Shown: positions 1 to 8,950 of the stretch, piece by piece
How the letters are laid out: each line of letters starts with the position of its first letter
Numbering within the stretch: position 1 is the stretch's first letter
Assembly: GCA_947374705.1 (NCBI GenBank)
Contig: CANCDA010000008.1
Location: forward strand, 1 to 29,565
Origin: Comamonadaceae bacterium
GTDB lineage: Bacteria > Pseudomonadota > Gammaproteobacteria > Burkholderiales > Burkholderiaceae_C
Length of the DNA: 29,565 bases
Direction of reading: 5' to 3'
Translations under genes and position numbers: made by a program
Notes under the pieces: generated by a model
What the model saw: only the letters and a program-made list of their open reading frames with translations
What the model was told of the DNA's origin: nothing
Databases searched by the model: none

Positions 1-290
1 GCAGCTTGCGCATCACCACCCTGCCCTCGCCCACTACCACTTACACCCTGCAGGCAGCCCAGTACCCCGCAGAGTCGGCTGCGCAAGCCTTATCCAAGAC
101 CATCAAAGCCCAAGACGAAACCAGCACCGTTATCGCCCTGGCAGGCTCAGGCGGCTATGTTGTCACCGTGGGCGAATTCAAAAGCGAGCAAGAAGCGCTT
201 TCTCAACGCGAATACCTCTCGCTCAAACTCAACTTACCCAAGCCCATGAGCCCCCTGGAGATCACTCCACCGCCCAAAGCGGGCTCATAA
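1..290 (+). CDS. C-terminal end of a SPOR-like domain protein (5' end outside window)
   Basis: The frame is open from the left edge to a TAA at 288-290, so only about the last 96 residues are present. From the segment beginning YTLQAAQYP to the segment VVTVGEFKSEQEA, the spacing of aromatic, Ala and Gly residues resembles a SPOR domain (short beta-alpha-beta modules that bind denuded peptidoglycan, typically ending in a V.VG.F.s..eA pattern). This is my pattern reading and the domain is divergent. The tail after it is Pro-rich (NLPKPMSPLEITPPPK). The TTG at 6-8 is a poor start candidate, and the true start is probably upstream. The gene converges on the small minus-strand gene at 262-579, and the two 3' ends overlap by 29 bp. 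It could alternatively belong to an unrelated secretion or pilus accessory protein. Confidence 0.55.
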   Translation, partial: SLRITTLPSPTTTYTLQAAQYPAESAAQALSKTIKAQDETSTVIALAGSGGYVVTVGEFKSEQEALSQREYLSLKLNLPKPMSPLEITPPPKAGS

Positions 291-579
291 GCCGCCGAGA
301 CTTTCGCAACAGCCTTCGGCACGGATGATCTTTAGTGACCCAGCCCGCTTGGCCATAAGCATCCACAAAGCACACATTGATCTGCGCCATGCCTTGGGAG
401 CAAAAGTAAACATAGACGTTAGCGTCCTGCTTGTCCGCCATGTACCAAAGCCAGGGTCTGTTCGCCAAGCCCCAGCTACTGACCTTGCGCGCCAGCAAAT
501 CGGCTTGACCCAAGGCGGTGACCACGGCCACGCGTAAGTGGGCGTCGCCCATGGTGGGGGAGATGTAGATGCGGGGCAT
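262..579 (-). CDS. DUF6150-like small protein
   Basis: This is a 105-residue protein beginning MPRIYISPTMGDAHLRV. The ATG at 577-579 is chosen because MPRIY looks like the natural N-terminus of the family. An in-frame TTG at 625-627 would add 16 unlike residues and has no better ribosome site, and the ATG itself has only a weak one. The visible pattern (KVSSWGLA, a Trp-Tyr turn, DKQDANVYVYF, then QINVCFVDAYGQAGW) matches what I remember of DUF6150, a small single-domain family of unknown function. No signal peptide or membrane segment is seen. The gene lies 73 bp downstream of the unknown 273-residue gene on the same strand, and its 3' end overlaps the convergent SPOR-like gene. It could be an accessory of its upstream neighbour. 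No function is assigned. Confidence 0.6.
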   Translation of the reverse strand: MPRIYISPTMGDAHLRVAVVTALGQADLLARKVSSWGLANRPWLWYMADKQDANVYVYFCSQGMAQINVCFVDAYGQAGWVTKDHPCRRLLRKSRRLMSPLWAVE

Positions 580-652
580 TAAGCAAGCGTGTTGCACGGG
601 GAGGTCATCAGCAACTGTGATCAGCAATTGCTAAAGAACACTTCAGCAGTAC

Positions 653-1474
653 TTAGGAGTGCGTCTTCTCCCGAGCTGCAATTGTTTGATTTCGCTTTGC
701 AATCACATCATGTAAATCTTGATGGTGTGGCCCCTTGCCTAGTTCCGATACTTTTTGCATAGTGCGACCGGCATTTCCTATAGTTTTCGCCGTAAGAAAC
801 GCCCGAATGGCAATGCCTGGGATGCCAGGAATGAGGGATGCCAGTCCGCGCGCACTTACATTCATACCAATATCTCTAATACCGGCTGCGGTAATGGCTC
901 GTGTTTCACGCCTTAAAGAAGCAGCCAGCTTTTCTCCACCTTCGTCCGCAGCACCCCGTCTATATGCATCTGCAGTTCGAATGTGACCGGGTATTTTTAG
1001 CAATTCACTAGGGGCATTTTTAATTTTTTCCCACTCTTTATTCGCTATCCGCCCTGCAAGTTCTTGACCGTCGGCGATGAATTCCTTTTGTTGCACGCGA
1101 TGGCCGTAACGGACAACACCAAAAGCTTTTTCGGCAACCTTTCTTCCAGGGAGAACCCAATTTGATGGGGCGTATCCACTTACATGACGACTCACGGCAT
1201 CAGAGGTGGTAAGTTGATTCACGCGAGCGTGTGATTTTTCAATATGCGCGTGAACTGGATCAGCGGCAGTATTTTTACTTGAACTTGACTCGCCACCCTG
1301 CTCATGGGTTGCTTCATGCCTTGCATGTTCGAGTGATCTTGCTCCGATATCCAACAACACGCCACCAACCATCACCCCCCTTACATACGCCTTTGGGTTT
1401 GGTTGCGCCATGTATTGAAAAGCAGCCCGCCCTGCACGCCCTGCCAACCTAAACCCAGCTGCTATTTTTGCCAT
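653..1474 (-). CDS. Unrecognised 273-residue protein downstream of the T6SS operon
   Basis: I do not recognise this protein. The start is the ATG at 1472-1474, preceded by GGAG six bases upstream. An in-frame TTG at 1484-1486 overlaps that ribosome site and is rejected. The N-terminal ~45 residues are Gly/Ala/Arg-rich and weakly amphipathic (MAKIAAGFRLAGRAGRAAF, then GVMVGGVLLDIGAR). A polar Ser/His-rich stretch follows at about 55-75, then a mostly helical, basic middle. Near residues 206-228 comes a hydrophobic Gly/Pro/Ile segment (SLIPGIPGIAIRAFL) that could insert in or lie on a membrane, and the tail is charged. There is no classical signal peptide. The DNA looks more AT-rich than the T6SS genes. 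It sits 95 bp after the last T6SS gene on the same strand, where effectors or immunity genes are often found. A secreted-substrate role is only a hypothesis. Confidence 0.6.
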   Translation of the reverse strand: MAKIAAGFRLAGRAGRAAFQYMAQPNPKAYVRGVMVGGVLLDIGARSLEHARHEATHEQGGESSSSKNTAADPVHAHIEKSHARVNQLTTSDAVSRHVSGYAPSNWVLPGRKVAEKAFGVVRYGHRVQQKEFIADGQELAGRIANKEWEKIKNAPSELLKIPGHIRTADAYRRGAADEGGEKLAASLRRETRAITAAGIRDIGMNVSARGLASLIPGIPGIAIRAFLTAKTIGNAGRTMQKVSELGKGPHHQDLHDVIAKRNQTIAAREKTHS

Positions 1475-1569
1475 AGTGTTCTCCAATAAAGTTATAACGA
1501 AAGAACTGATGTGTCGATTACAAAATAAATCTTCGCACTTAAGTGATCAACGGACAGCGCATAAAAAAA
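1475..1569 (-). promoter_or_regulatory. Short AT-rich spacer with a palindrome; possible weak promoter
   Basis: This 95-bp spacer between the last T6SS gene and the 273-residue gene is AT-rich compared with both. It contains the perfect 10-bp palindrome CACTTAAGTG (1536-1545). Read on the minus strand, TTGATC, 17 bases, then TATTTT gives a weak sigma-70-like arrangement partly overlapping the palindrome. This could let the downstream gene be transcribed separately from the T6SS operon. The match is poor enough that it may be chance. Confidence 0.25.
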
Positions 1570-3780
1570 TCAGGCTGAAGAGGGCGCTGGTTGCCGTAAA
1601 TATGTCAAAAATGTTCGCCATCTTTGGGGCGATGGAGCGCATCCCGTAGCTAGAGCGTCGCATCTGTGATAAATCAAAGCGAAATTTTCTTCGGCGTCTT
1701 CATTCCAATCGTGGTCATCAATCTCGGAAAACGCAGCTCGCTCCAGCACGCGTCGGCAACGCTGGTTGTCTGAATAAACGGCAGTGAACAAATGCCGCAC
1801 GCCACCGGCTTTGAGTGTCGATGTCAATAAAGCCAAGGCGCGCGAAGCGAGTTTTTTTCCCTGGAAATCAGCGCCAATCCAATAATGGAAGAAAGCCATG
1901 TCTTCAAGCTGACGAAATCCAATCACCCCGATGAATCCGAAGTCGCTATGCATCAAGGCGTAATCAACTCGGTCAGCACCCTGCCCTGCGGCTTGTTCGC
2001 TGTCGTCATCCAGCTCACCCAGTTGGGCCATCTCGGCAATTTGCGGATCGCGTCTTTGGTAGCGCAGTGCGTCCGTATGCGAGTCATCCAGCAGCTCAAG
2101 GCACAGTTTGCCCGCACGCATGTGCTCATGCAAATACCAAGGGTGGGCCAACCATGTTTGAAATTTCTTCTGTATTTGCGTGACCAGTGCCTGCGCAGCT
2201 TCATTGTCAGGTTGCAACTGCAAGGCACTTTGCGCCCAACGCAAAGCAGCACCTGCATGGCCCGTGCCCAGTTCAACCTGCGCTTTGAGAATCAGCAAAT
2301 GACATTGCTCGTCTTCATCATCAAACAGGGTTTGCGCCAGCACCTCACGCGCATCGGCCCAAGCCGCCATGGACGCCAGGCAAACGGCGAGAGCTGCGCC
2401 CATGTCGGCCCCGCGATTGACTGTTGGGGTGGCAGACCAAGCCTGCATCAGGCTTGTCCGCAGCGCTTGTGCACTCACGCTGTCTGCGTTCATGGCCGCG
2501 TCGATCAGGCGACTCAAATGGCTGCTCAGCGTGCGGGGGTCGGAGCCGGATTTGCGCAGCCGGTAGTCCAACTCCAGGGCTTCATCGCCCCTCCCCTCTA
2601 AAGTAGCGGAATGACAAGTGACATCACGCTCACGGTCATCGGGATGCGCTGCTGCCAGTTGCGCCAACAGAACCTGCCAAGCGTTCTTGTCAACGCCCAG
2701 AATGTCGTCTCGGCAAGCCGCGTGCAGCACCCAGCCGTGATCGCTGCGCTGGCAGTTGTTGACTTGGGCGCCATTCATCTGCTGGTGCTGGCCCAAGGCA
2801 TGAAAGTTCACCGGCAGCATCCATCGCTCGGACGGTACAAGCCGAGACGGCATTAGACCATTGGTGCGAATTTGACGCTCATCGCTGACGCCCATGTCTG
2901 CCGCCAATAGCAAATAGCGACCCGCAGAAAAATCGGCAATGGCGTCAATTTGCATCAGCGCTGTCTCGGATAAAAGCAGTGCAGCACTGGGCACACCCAC
3001 GCAATAGTTGGATAGCAGATTTGCTTCTCTGGTGTGGGTAATGTGGGCTAGTGTGTTGGGCTGCCATTCGTATTGCAATTCAAGTTCGCCCCGGATGTCT
3101 GACGAATCGGTTGTGTTGACAGCTTCTTGCACGTGACCCAGGAAGTACTTGCCGTGGTGTACCGCATGCAACTGCGCGGCTTGGGTGCTCCACCCCCCAA
3201 GAGCCAAAACGACCAGCGGGTTTCGCGCGCCAAACAGAGGTGTGCGCTTGGCACCCAACAGCAATGGCCGCCCCGTGCACATGTTCCAACTGCCTAGCTC
3301 AAGACGACCTGCTTCAATATGGGGTGACAACACACCATGGTTGGCGAGGCCTTGCGTCAAAACATCACGCTGTGAAGCCTCCGAGGTGCAAGCGACATAT
3401 TGCACAGGCCAGCCCTGCATGCCGTGACCTTGCAACAAGCTGAATAAGGCTGGCAAAAAACAGGCCACGTGACTGGCATCGCCTGGCGCAATATCCAGTA
3501 CATACAGGGGTTGCGAAGCATCAAGCCCTCCCATTCTTTGCAGGCGACTCCAATGCATGACCACCGCCTCAGCCCAGGCCCGCCCCAAGTTGGGGGAAGC
3601 CAGTTCCGCTGTCACGGGGACTGAGCTTCCCAGATGGGAGGCACAGAAGTCCAGAAAAGTGGGGCCGGACAAGGGCAACGCAGGCTGCGTCTTGGAAGAC
3701 TCGGTATCGCATAAAGCATCGGATGACACAAGCGCTGCGGGTGGCATAACCACCGTATCGGACATGGACTGCATCGTCAT
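1570..3780 (-). CDS. T6SS-linked fusion: methyltransferase-like, helical repeats, GNAT acetyltransferase
   Basis: This 736-residue protein has three visible regions. Residues ~40-345 resemble a Rossmann-type SAM methyltransferase of the MidA-like kind: LYVLDIAPGDASHV (92-105) looks like motif I, VQYVACTSEASQRDVL (126-141) like the next strand and helix, and NPLVVLALGG (187-196) like a later strand. Residues ~395-540 are helical and TPR-like (ALRWAQSALQLQPDNEAAQAL). Residues ~545-705 form a GNAT domain with the RimL-like acetyl-CoA segment FHYWIGADFQGKKLASRAL (631-649) and a typical C-terminal N..crrvleraaF (672-684). The start ATG overlaps the TssA stop (ATGA), so the two are translationally coupled. 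No signal peptide is seen. The role is unknown: it might modify a T6SS component or an effector in the cytoplasm. The GNAT call is firm, the methyltransferase call is tentative and catalytic activity is not shown. Confidence 0.75.
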   Translation of the reverse strand: MTMQSMSDTVVMPPAALVSSDALCDTESSKTQPALPLSGPTFLDFCASHLGSSVPVTAELASPNLGRAWAEAVVMHWSRLQRMGGLDASQPLYVLDIAPGDASHVACFLPALFSLLQGHGMQGWPVQYVACTSEASQRDVLTQGLANHGVLSPHIEAGRLELGSWNMCTGRPLLLGAKRTPLFGARNPLVVLALGGWSTQAAQLHAVHHGKYFLGHVQEAVNTTDSSDIRGELELQYEWQPNTLAHITHTREANLLSNYCVGVPSAALLLSETALMQIDAIADFSAGRYLLLAADMGVSDERQIRTNGLMPSRLVPSERWMLPVNFHALGQHQQMNGAQVNNCQRSDHGWVLHAACRDDILGVDKNAWQVLLAQLAAAHPDDRERDVTCHSATLEGRGDEALELDYRLRKSGSDPRTLSSHLSRLIDAAMNADSVSAQALRTSLMQAWSATPTVNRGADMGAALAVCLASMAAWADAREVLAQTLFDDEDEQCHLLILKAQVELGTGHAGAALRWAQSALQLQPDNEAAQALVTQIQKKFQTWLAHPWYLHEHMRAGKLCLELLDDSHTDALRYQRRDPQIAEMAQLGELDDDSEQAAGQGADRVDYALMHSDFGFIGVIGFRQLEDMAFFHYWIGADFQGKKLASRALALLTSTLKAGGVRHLFTAVYSDNQRCRRVLERAAFSEIDDHDWNEDAEENFALIYHRCDALATGCAPSPQRWRTFLTYLRQPAPSSA

Positions 3781-4940
3781 GACACCTCCTCCGGCTTTGT
3801 TTCAATACCCAACAACTCAAACACATTGATCTGCCCTCCCAGCCGAATAAACACCTCGTGGTACAGCTCGGCCGTGTTCAAGCGCCCCCACGCCACAGCA
3901 CGCTGTACCAGGTAGGGAGCGGGGCTGTGAGGGTCAAGCTGCATGAGCATGTGACTGGCTTGCTCCAGCATGGCGTAGGCTTGCGCTCGGTCATTTGCTG
4001 GAAATAACGCTGAATGTGCGGCGAGCTGAACTGTAGGGTTGGGCTGCGCTTGGTCCTCATCGCTCGACTCATCCCATGGGTGTTGCGTCCTGGAATCGGG
4101 GCGGTCGCTTTGCCTTGGCGCAGGTACGCCTCGGCGGTGTAGCTCGGCTTGCACCAAGGTGTGGAGGTGAAGCAGCACGTCCGACAGGCCAGACAGGCTG
4201 GGCGCGTCGTGAGCAAAGCGCTCATCGACCGTGTGTTTGAGTTGCGCCATGGCCGACAGGGCGTCAAGCAAATTTAATTCCAAGGCTTGATACCAAGCGG
4301 TGGCGCTGGCGTGCATGGTCGATGTCAAATCGGCTAGCGTGACTGCCTCTTCCTCTTCGGGCATAACGACAGATGACAAAGAGGCTCTGGCCTTGATCTG
4401 CTCAAGGTATTGCGCGCTCTCCCAATCGATCAAGCTGTACTCGCGCTGTACTCCGGCCTGGGTCAAGGGCTGTTGCTTGAGGGCGAGAGTCACTGTTTTG
4501 ACGGTGGATCGCAAGATATTGGCCCGGTGCTCGCACCCCTTGTCGTTGATCTGTGGATACAGGCTGTCCCAATAGCTGCGCAGTAAACCCTCAATCAACA
4601 GCAGGGAGGGTGCCACGGCAGAAAATCCGATCTGATGAACCTGGGCTTCCAGCAACCAGGTGGCTACTTGAAGGTCTTTGCTCTTGTGCAGCAAGGCATC
4701 GGTGGCAGTGCGGCTGACCATGGGCCAGTCGGCGCGTTTGAGTTCGTAATCCCACTGCCCGCGTGACAGACTGGGGTCATCTTCTTGCTTCGCATGGCGT
4801 ATGGTTTGGTACACGCCATTGCTCTTGACGGGATAGCCTGCGGGGCTATTGCCGTCAATGGGCTGCAACATGGCTTCGAGCGTGGTGTTCAATCGCTCGC
4901 CAAAGTAGCGGCTTGATCGCGCTAGGAGTTCGGTGTTCAT
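3777..4940 (-). CDS. tssA: TssA (ImpA-type T6SS cap/baseplate protein)
   Basis: This 387-residue protein has an ImpA N-terminal domain at about residues 20-140. The hallmark segment IDGNSPAGYPVKSNGVYQTI is followed by WDYELKRADWPMVSRTATDALL and KDLQVATWLLEA. A variable middle contains a charged Asp/Glu/Gln-rich linker near 280-295. The C-terminal part (AYAMLEQASHMLMQLDPHSPAPYLVQRA, WGRLNTAELYHEVF) matches the repeat seen at the end of short TssA proteins. TssA proteins form rings that contact the baseplate and guide or cap the growing tube-sheath. The ATG has GGAG upstream, 22 bp after the TssM stop. The gene ends in an ATGA overlap with the methyltransferase/GNAT gene. Length is usual for the shorter TssA class. 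Confidence 0.88.
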   Translation of the reverse strand: MNTELLARSSRYFGERLNTTLEAMLQPIDGNSPAGYPVKSNGVYQTIRHAKQEDDPSLSRGQWDYELKRADWPMVSRTATDALLHKSKDLQVATWLLEAQVHQIGFSAVAPSLLLIEGLLRSYWDSLYPQINDKGCEHRANILRSTVKTVTLALKQQPLTQAGVQREYSLIDWESAQYLEQIKARASLSSVVMPEEEEAVTLADLTSTMHASATAWYQALELNLLDALSAMAQLKHTVDERFAHDAPSLSGLSDVLLHLHTLVQAELHRRGVPAPRQSDRPDSRTQHPWDESSDEDQAQPNPTVQLAAHSALFPANDRAQAYAMLEQASHMLMQLDPHSPAPYLVQRAVAWGRLNTAELYHEVFIRLGGQINVFELLGIETKPEEVS

Positions 4941-4962
4941 GGTGAGTCTCCGTTTCTTGTTC

Positions 4963-7900
4963 TCAAGGCAGGGTTGGCAGGGGCGCCTTCTTCGGGAATT
5001 GTTTGGGCCAACTCAGAGGCACAGACGCTTGTGATTTGGGATCCGTACTCGACACATTCAGCCCCAAATACACCGTGACCAACTCGCTCTTGTCGGCACT
5101 GGAGCTTGTGTTCAATTGAACCGTTGGCACTTTGAACTCCAGCAACACACGCTGCGGGTTTTTCGGATCGGCGGGTACCGGGTAGGTGGGTTTTTGGCGT
5201 TCCACCATGCGCAGCAGCGACCAATCGCTGACATCACTAAAGGAAGCGGTGTTGCCTTTGGCGCTGTAGCCACTGCCTTCACTCACGTTGGCGGGGCTGG
5301 CTGGTCGCCATTTCGAACCTTCAGCCCAATGCAGGTCAAGCAGCAAGAGTTGCCCCAAGTTCCAGTCCAGCATGGCGGGTTTGGTACCGGGGTAGCTGAT
5401 CACGCGTTGACCTGAGCTTAAAACCCAACTGACCAGTTGTTCGCTGCCAGGCTTGGCTGGGGTCTGCGGCTGTACCCGAAACGTTACGTCCAGCTTGATG
5501 GGTTGGGTCGCCCCATTCACCCCTAATCCGCCCCCTAACAATTGTTCGACTTCGTCCAGCTGGGCCAGGAAAGTACGGGCCTCGCTCACCCACGGTGGCG
5601 CATCCAGATTGAGCAGCGCCGATTGCAGGCCTTCGCGCTGCGCCGCGTAGTCGTTTAAAAAGTTTTTGGCCGCAGCCACCGAGGCATCACCCTGACGGCT
5701 ATTGAGTGCGGCAAACGGATAGTGGCCTGCAAGTTCGTTGTTAAAGCGTTCGGCCAGCTTGCGGTAGCCAGTGGTGGCCTGCTCGACGCGCCGGTTCACG
5801 CAACGCAGGTTGATTTGTGACATCAACTTCTTTCTCAGATCGGAGAACATGTCCTCTTCATAGGCTGGTGCCTGGTAGGCGGCCAGTGTTTTGGCGCAAT
5901 TGGCGTAACTCATATCGGCCAATGTTTTATAAAAAAATGTGTCCAGCGTCCCAACCTGCCCGTTGGGGTCTTTGAACTGCACGTAGCGAGTCAACTCGTT
6001 GATCGTGTTGCTCCAGTAACTGCTCGTCTGAGTTTTGTCCCGCTGCGCATCGTTCACGCCATCGGTATTGCGCAGCAGATTGACGAATGGGTCGGCCAGC
6101 CGGGTCACGGCTTGCGCCCGCGCCGCTTGACGCTCCAGGTAGTTGCGGATCATGGCTGTGCTGCCCAGGTTCACCAGCAAACCATCTTCCGGCCCAGCCT
6201 CTGGCTCATACAAGGGTTTGGTGAGTACGAGTGAGGCCACCCGGGATAGCGCGCTGGACGCGTAATCACGCGCGCACTGCGTCACACGAGGGCCGCTCGC
6301 ACTAAATCCGAGTTGGGTGTACAGGCGTAAATTGCCGAGCAAGGGGTCAAGTGCCTTGGAGAAATCTCCGCTTTGCTGAAGCAGTTGCTGCTCTAGCACT
6401 GACACGGCATCCAGCCCTTGTGCCATGGGTGCGGGGCTGGTGGCCAATTGGGATGTGCGCATGGCGTCGTTCATGACGTACTCAAGCTGGGCACTGGCCA
6501 AGCGGTCAAACAAGGGTCTGCTTTTAGCGGGCGCCCCCATGGGGGTCAGGCCCTGTGCCTGCGCAAAAGCCTGGTATTCGTTAGCGTAGTTGAGGGCCTT
6601 GCCCAGATCGGGCGTGCTCCACGTGACGGCCACGCTATTGCATTCAAAATCGAGCGGGTTGCTGATCTGCATATAGCTTTGTGAGAGCAGGGCCGTCAAA
6701 CCACGCACCTCGGTCGAGAGCTTTGGATTCATGCCCCATTTCTCATCCAGCGGCATCAACAATGGTCCGTAGGGCGACATCTGCATGCCACGCAACATTT
6801 TTAGGGCAGGGTCGTAACACTGGGCCGCACCGAATCGATCCGCATTCGTCATCAAGGTCTTGGTATAGCCATGGTCTTTGACCAGCGGCATCAGAAGACT
6901 GCGTAGGTCATGTGCATCGCTGGTACAAGGATTATTAAGGGGGTCGGTCGGCACCCAGGCCTTTTCAACCCACGTCAACCAGGCGGTCAAGCGGCGGGTG
7001 TCATCCACCGGGGCGTTCGATTTTTTGACATTCAGCGTGCTAAGCAGTATTGGCCCCAGTCCGACTTCTTTGAGCAAGTCGATTTGCAATTGCTCGGTTA
7101 ATTCCGTCAGCTGTTGTGTCACTGTGATGCGCATGCGCGCAGGCACAGTGACCCAACCGCTGTAGGGCACTTGCGCCAATGACTGAGCCACCACACCGTT
7201 GGCTCGTGCGGCGGCGGCGGGCAGACCGCTGCCATACAGGTAGGTGTAAATCTGATTGAGCTTGTCCAGCTTGACGCGCGGCGAGTCTGCGGGAATTGCC
7301 GTGAGTCGCGCGAAAGACTGAAGCTTGTCCTCCAACTGGCGTATTTCCAGGGCCAGGGTCTTGAGCGTGAAGCGAGTCTTCGCATAGGCCGAGTTCTTCA
7401 CCACAATGCCCGCCAAGGTCGGCTCACCGGCGATGGTCAAACCTTCGTCCATTTGTTTGGCCCGCTCTTGCAAGGCACAGGCCAGAGCCGGAAAAACCGT
7501 GCGTGCCATCACCGTGTTGGAGACCACCTGTGTGGCGTTATCGCTGGGCCGCGAATCCAGCCACGACCAAGGCATGGTGACAAATGCCAAATCGGTGTCC
7601 ATGGCCGCTGCCCGGTTCAGCACTTCATCAAGCAGCACCTTGGAAGTGCAGACCTCCTTCATCTGATCCTGTACCTGAGCGATGGCTTGTGACTGTTGCA
7701 AGACCACCATGCTGGTTCTCAAACCCTCAACCTTGCGCTCCAAGGTCAAAGCTGACCAGCCCAATGCCAGCAAGAGCAGCCCTGCTGCGGTCACGACGGA
7801 GCGCTGCGTGTTGCGCACGGCCAGATCGCGCGACCAGATCGATGTGCGGGTCGCGCGCACCAAGCCGCGCTCCTGATCCAGTTTTTGGTTGGTCAAGTCC

Positions 7901-8949
7901 TCCACAAAAGACACATCAGAGCGAACAGGACTCGGCGCTGGTTCAGCCGTAGCCACACAACCGGTGAAGTACAAGCCCCGACATTCATGCGGGGGGTTGT
8001 GCACCGACGCCTCAAACACCTGCGTCAAATAAGCCCGCAGTGGTCCATGGAGCCGATCAAACTGACGGGTGAACAAAAAGAATGCATCCGCGTCCCCAAT
8101 GGGGAAGCGCTTGGTGACGGTTTCAATCTGCAACGCGGTGAGCTTGCGTCCGATTTGCTCAAACGCCTGAGCAGCCCATTGCGCTGCACCATCGGACTGA
8201 ATGCCACCCCGAGCCGACCACCCGAAGATGCCTTCGCGCTGCTTCGCCGTGCTGTACTGCCAAAAAGGCGTAAAGCCCGCCAAGCTGTCGCACTGGCTGA
8301 CCACTACAGACACAGGAACGATCAAATTGAATTCATCTCGCAATGCGTCAAGTTGCTGGCGGGTCTGACAAGCCAAGCGAAGTTGCTGTTGTGCACTGTC
8401 GTTCAAAAGGCTGCGAGCCGACACCACGAGCACGACACCGTCAATCGCCCGCTCTGGGCGCAAATGTAAAACGCCACGCAGCACACTGCGCCAAGTAGCC
8501 TGTTGCGCTTCGTCGGCCGTGTCGATGCCGATCAGGCCGCTCGGGTCTATCAGCTTGCCTTGCGCGAGCGTGTACCACGTCGTATCAGGAACACCGGCCA
8601 CACGGGCAGCTTGCTCCTGCGGATACTGTTGCACCCATTTCAAAGAGGCCGCCAAACTGCTTTTGCCTGCGCCCGCCTGGCCCATCAAGAGCACCCAGCT
8701 TTGCGCGTAACGCGTCCGGTTCGATGCCGACACCACACTTTGGATGCCATGCACATACGCGAACATGAATTGCCAGCACCGCTGCAGGTAAGACAGCGAC
8801 GGCGCAGCTTCGGGCGGCTGACATCCGGGCGTCAGTAGAAACTTGGACGTTTTGCCGCGCCACATGAGCGCCAGAACGAGCAAGCCCAGAGCCACCGCGA
8901 TGGCGCTCAGTACCCAGAAGAAGACAGTGCTCGATCCCATGTGGTTCAT
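4963..8949 (-). CDS. tssM: TssM (IcmF-type T6SS inner-membrane protein)
   Basis: This 1328-residue protein is the inner-membrane and periplasmic column of the T6SS membrane complex. A hydrophobic helix lies at about residues 8-30. A cytoplasmic GTPase-like domain has an intact P-loop GQAGAGKSS (90-98), a GIDTADEA segment (141-148) in the Walker B area, and VSVVVSQCDSL (213-223) as a base-specificity-like strand. A second membrane helix is at about 384-402 (VVTAAGLLLLALGWSALTL). The remainder is the large periplasmic IcmF region, ending in a beta-rich C-terminal domain. Only one N-terminal helix is obvious, where TssM usually has a pair. The ATG at 8947-8949 begins one base after the TssL stop, so coupling to tssL is likely. 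A second ATG three codons later is possible. Confidence 0.93.
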   Translation of the reverse strand: MNHMGSSTVFFWVLSAIAVALGLLVLALMWRGKTSKFLLTPGCQPPEAAPSLSYLQRCWQFMFAYVHGIQSVVSASNRTRYAQSWVLLMGQAGAGKSSLAASLKWVQQYPQEQAARVAGVPDTTWYTLAQGKLIDPSGLIGIDTADEAQQATWRSVLRGVLHLRPERAIDGVVLVVSARSLLNDSAQQQLRLACQTRQQLDALRDEFNLIVPVSVVVSQCDSLAGFTPFWQYSTAKQREGIFGWSARGGIQSDGAAQWAAQAFEQIGRKLTALQIETVTKRFPIGDADAFFLFTRQFDRLHGPLRAYLTQVFEASVHNPPHECRGLYFTGCVATAEPAPSPVRSDVSFVEDLTNQKLDQERGLVRATRTSIWSRDLAVRNTQRSVVTAAGLLLLALGWSALTLERKVEGLRTSMVVLQQSQAIAQVQDQMKEVCTSKVLLDEVLNRAAAMDTDLAFVTMPWSWLDSRPSDNATQVVSNTVMARTVFPALACALQERAKQMDEGLTIAGEPTLAGIVVKNSAYAKTRFTLKTLALEIRQLEDKLQSFARLTAIPADSPRVKLDKLNQIYTYLYGSGLPAAAARANGVVAQSLAQVPYSGWVTVPARMRITVTQQLTELTEQLQIDLLKEVGLGPILLSTLNVKKSNAPVDDTRRLTAWLTWVEKAWVPTDPLNNPCTSDAHDLRSLLMPLVKDHGYTKTLMTNADRFGAAQCYDPALKMLRGMQMSPYGPLLMPLDEKWGMNPKLSTEVRGLTALLSQSYMQISNPLDFECNSVAVTWSTPDLGKALNYANEYQAFAQAQGLTPMGAPAKSRPLFDRLASAQLEYVMNDAMRTSQLATSPAPMAQGLDAVSVLEQQLLQQSGDFSKALDPLLGNLRLYTQLGFSASGPRVTQCARDYASSALSRVASLVLTKPLYEPEAGPEDGLLVNLGSTAMIRNYLERQAARAQAVTRLADPFVNLLRNTDGVNDAQRDKTQTSSYWSNTINELTRYVQFKDPNGQVGTLDTFFYKTLADMSYANCAKTLAAYQAPAYEEDMFSDLRKKLMSQINLRCVNRRVEQATTGYRKLAERFNNELAGHYPFAALNSRQGDASVAAAKNFLNDYAAQREGLQSALLNLDAPPWVSEARTFLAQLDEVEQLLGGGLGVNGATQPIKLDVTFRVQPQTPAKPGSEQLVSWVLSSGQRVISYPGTKPAMLDWNLGQLLLLDLHWAEGSKWRPASPANVSEGSGYSAKGNTASFSDVSDWSLLRMVERQKPTYPVPADPKNPQRVLLEFKVPTVQLNTSSSADKSELVTVYLGLNVSSTDPKSQASVPLSWPKQFPKKAPLPTLP

Positions 8950-8950
8950 C

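Noticed and set aside
1555..1589. CAGCGC / GCGCTG pairing around a T-run after the last T6SS gene as a terminator
   Set aside because: The loop is over 20 bases and contains the T-run itself, so the geometry is wrong for an intrinsic terminator.
1885..2601. Plus-strand open frame (about 238 codons) opposite the methyltransferase/GNAT gene
   Set aside because: Its composition is that of a coding shadow, with no family resemblance. The opposite strand encodes clear GNAT and TPR-like segments.
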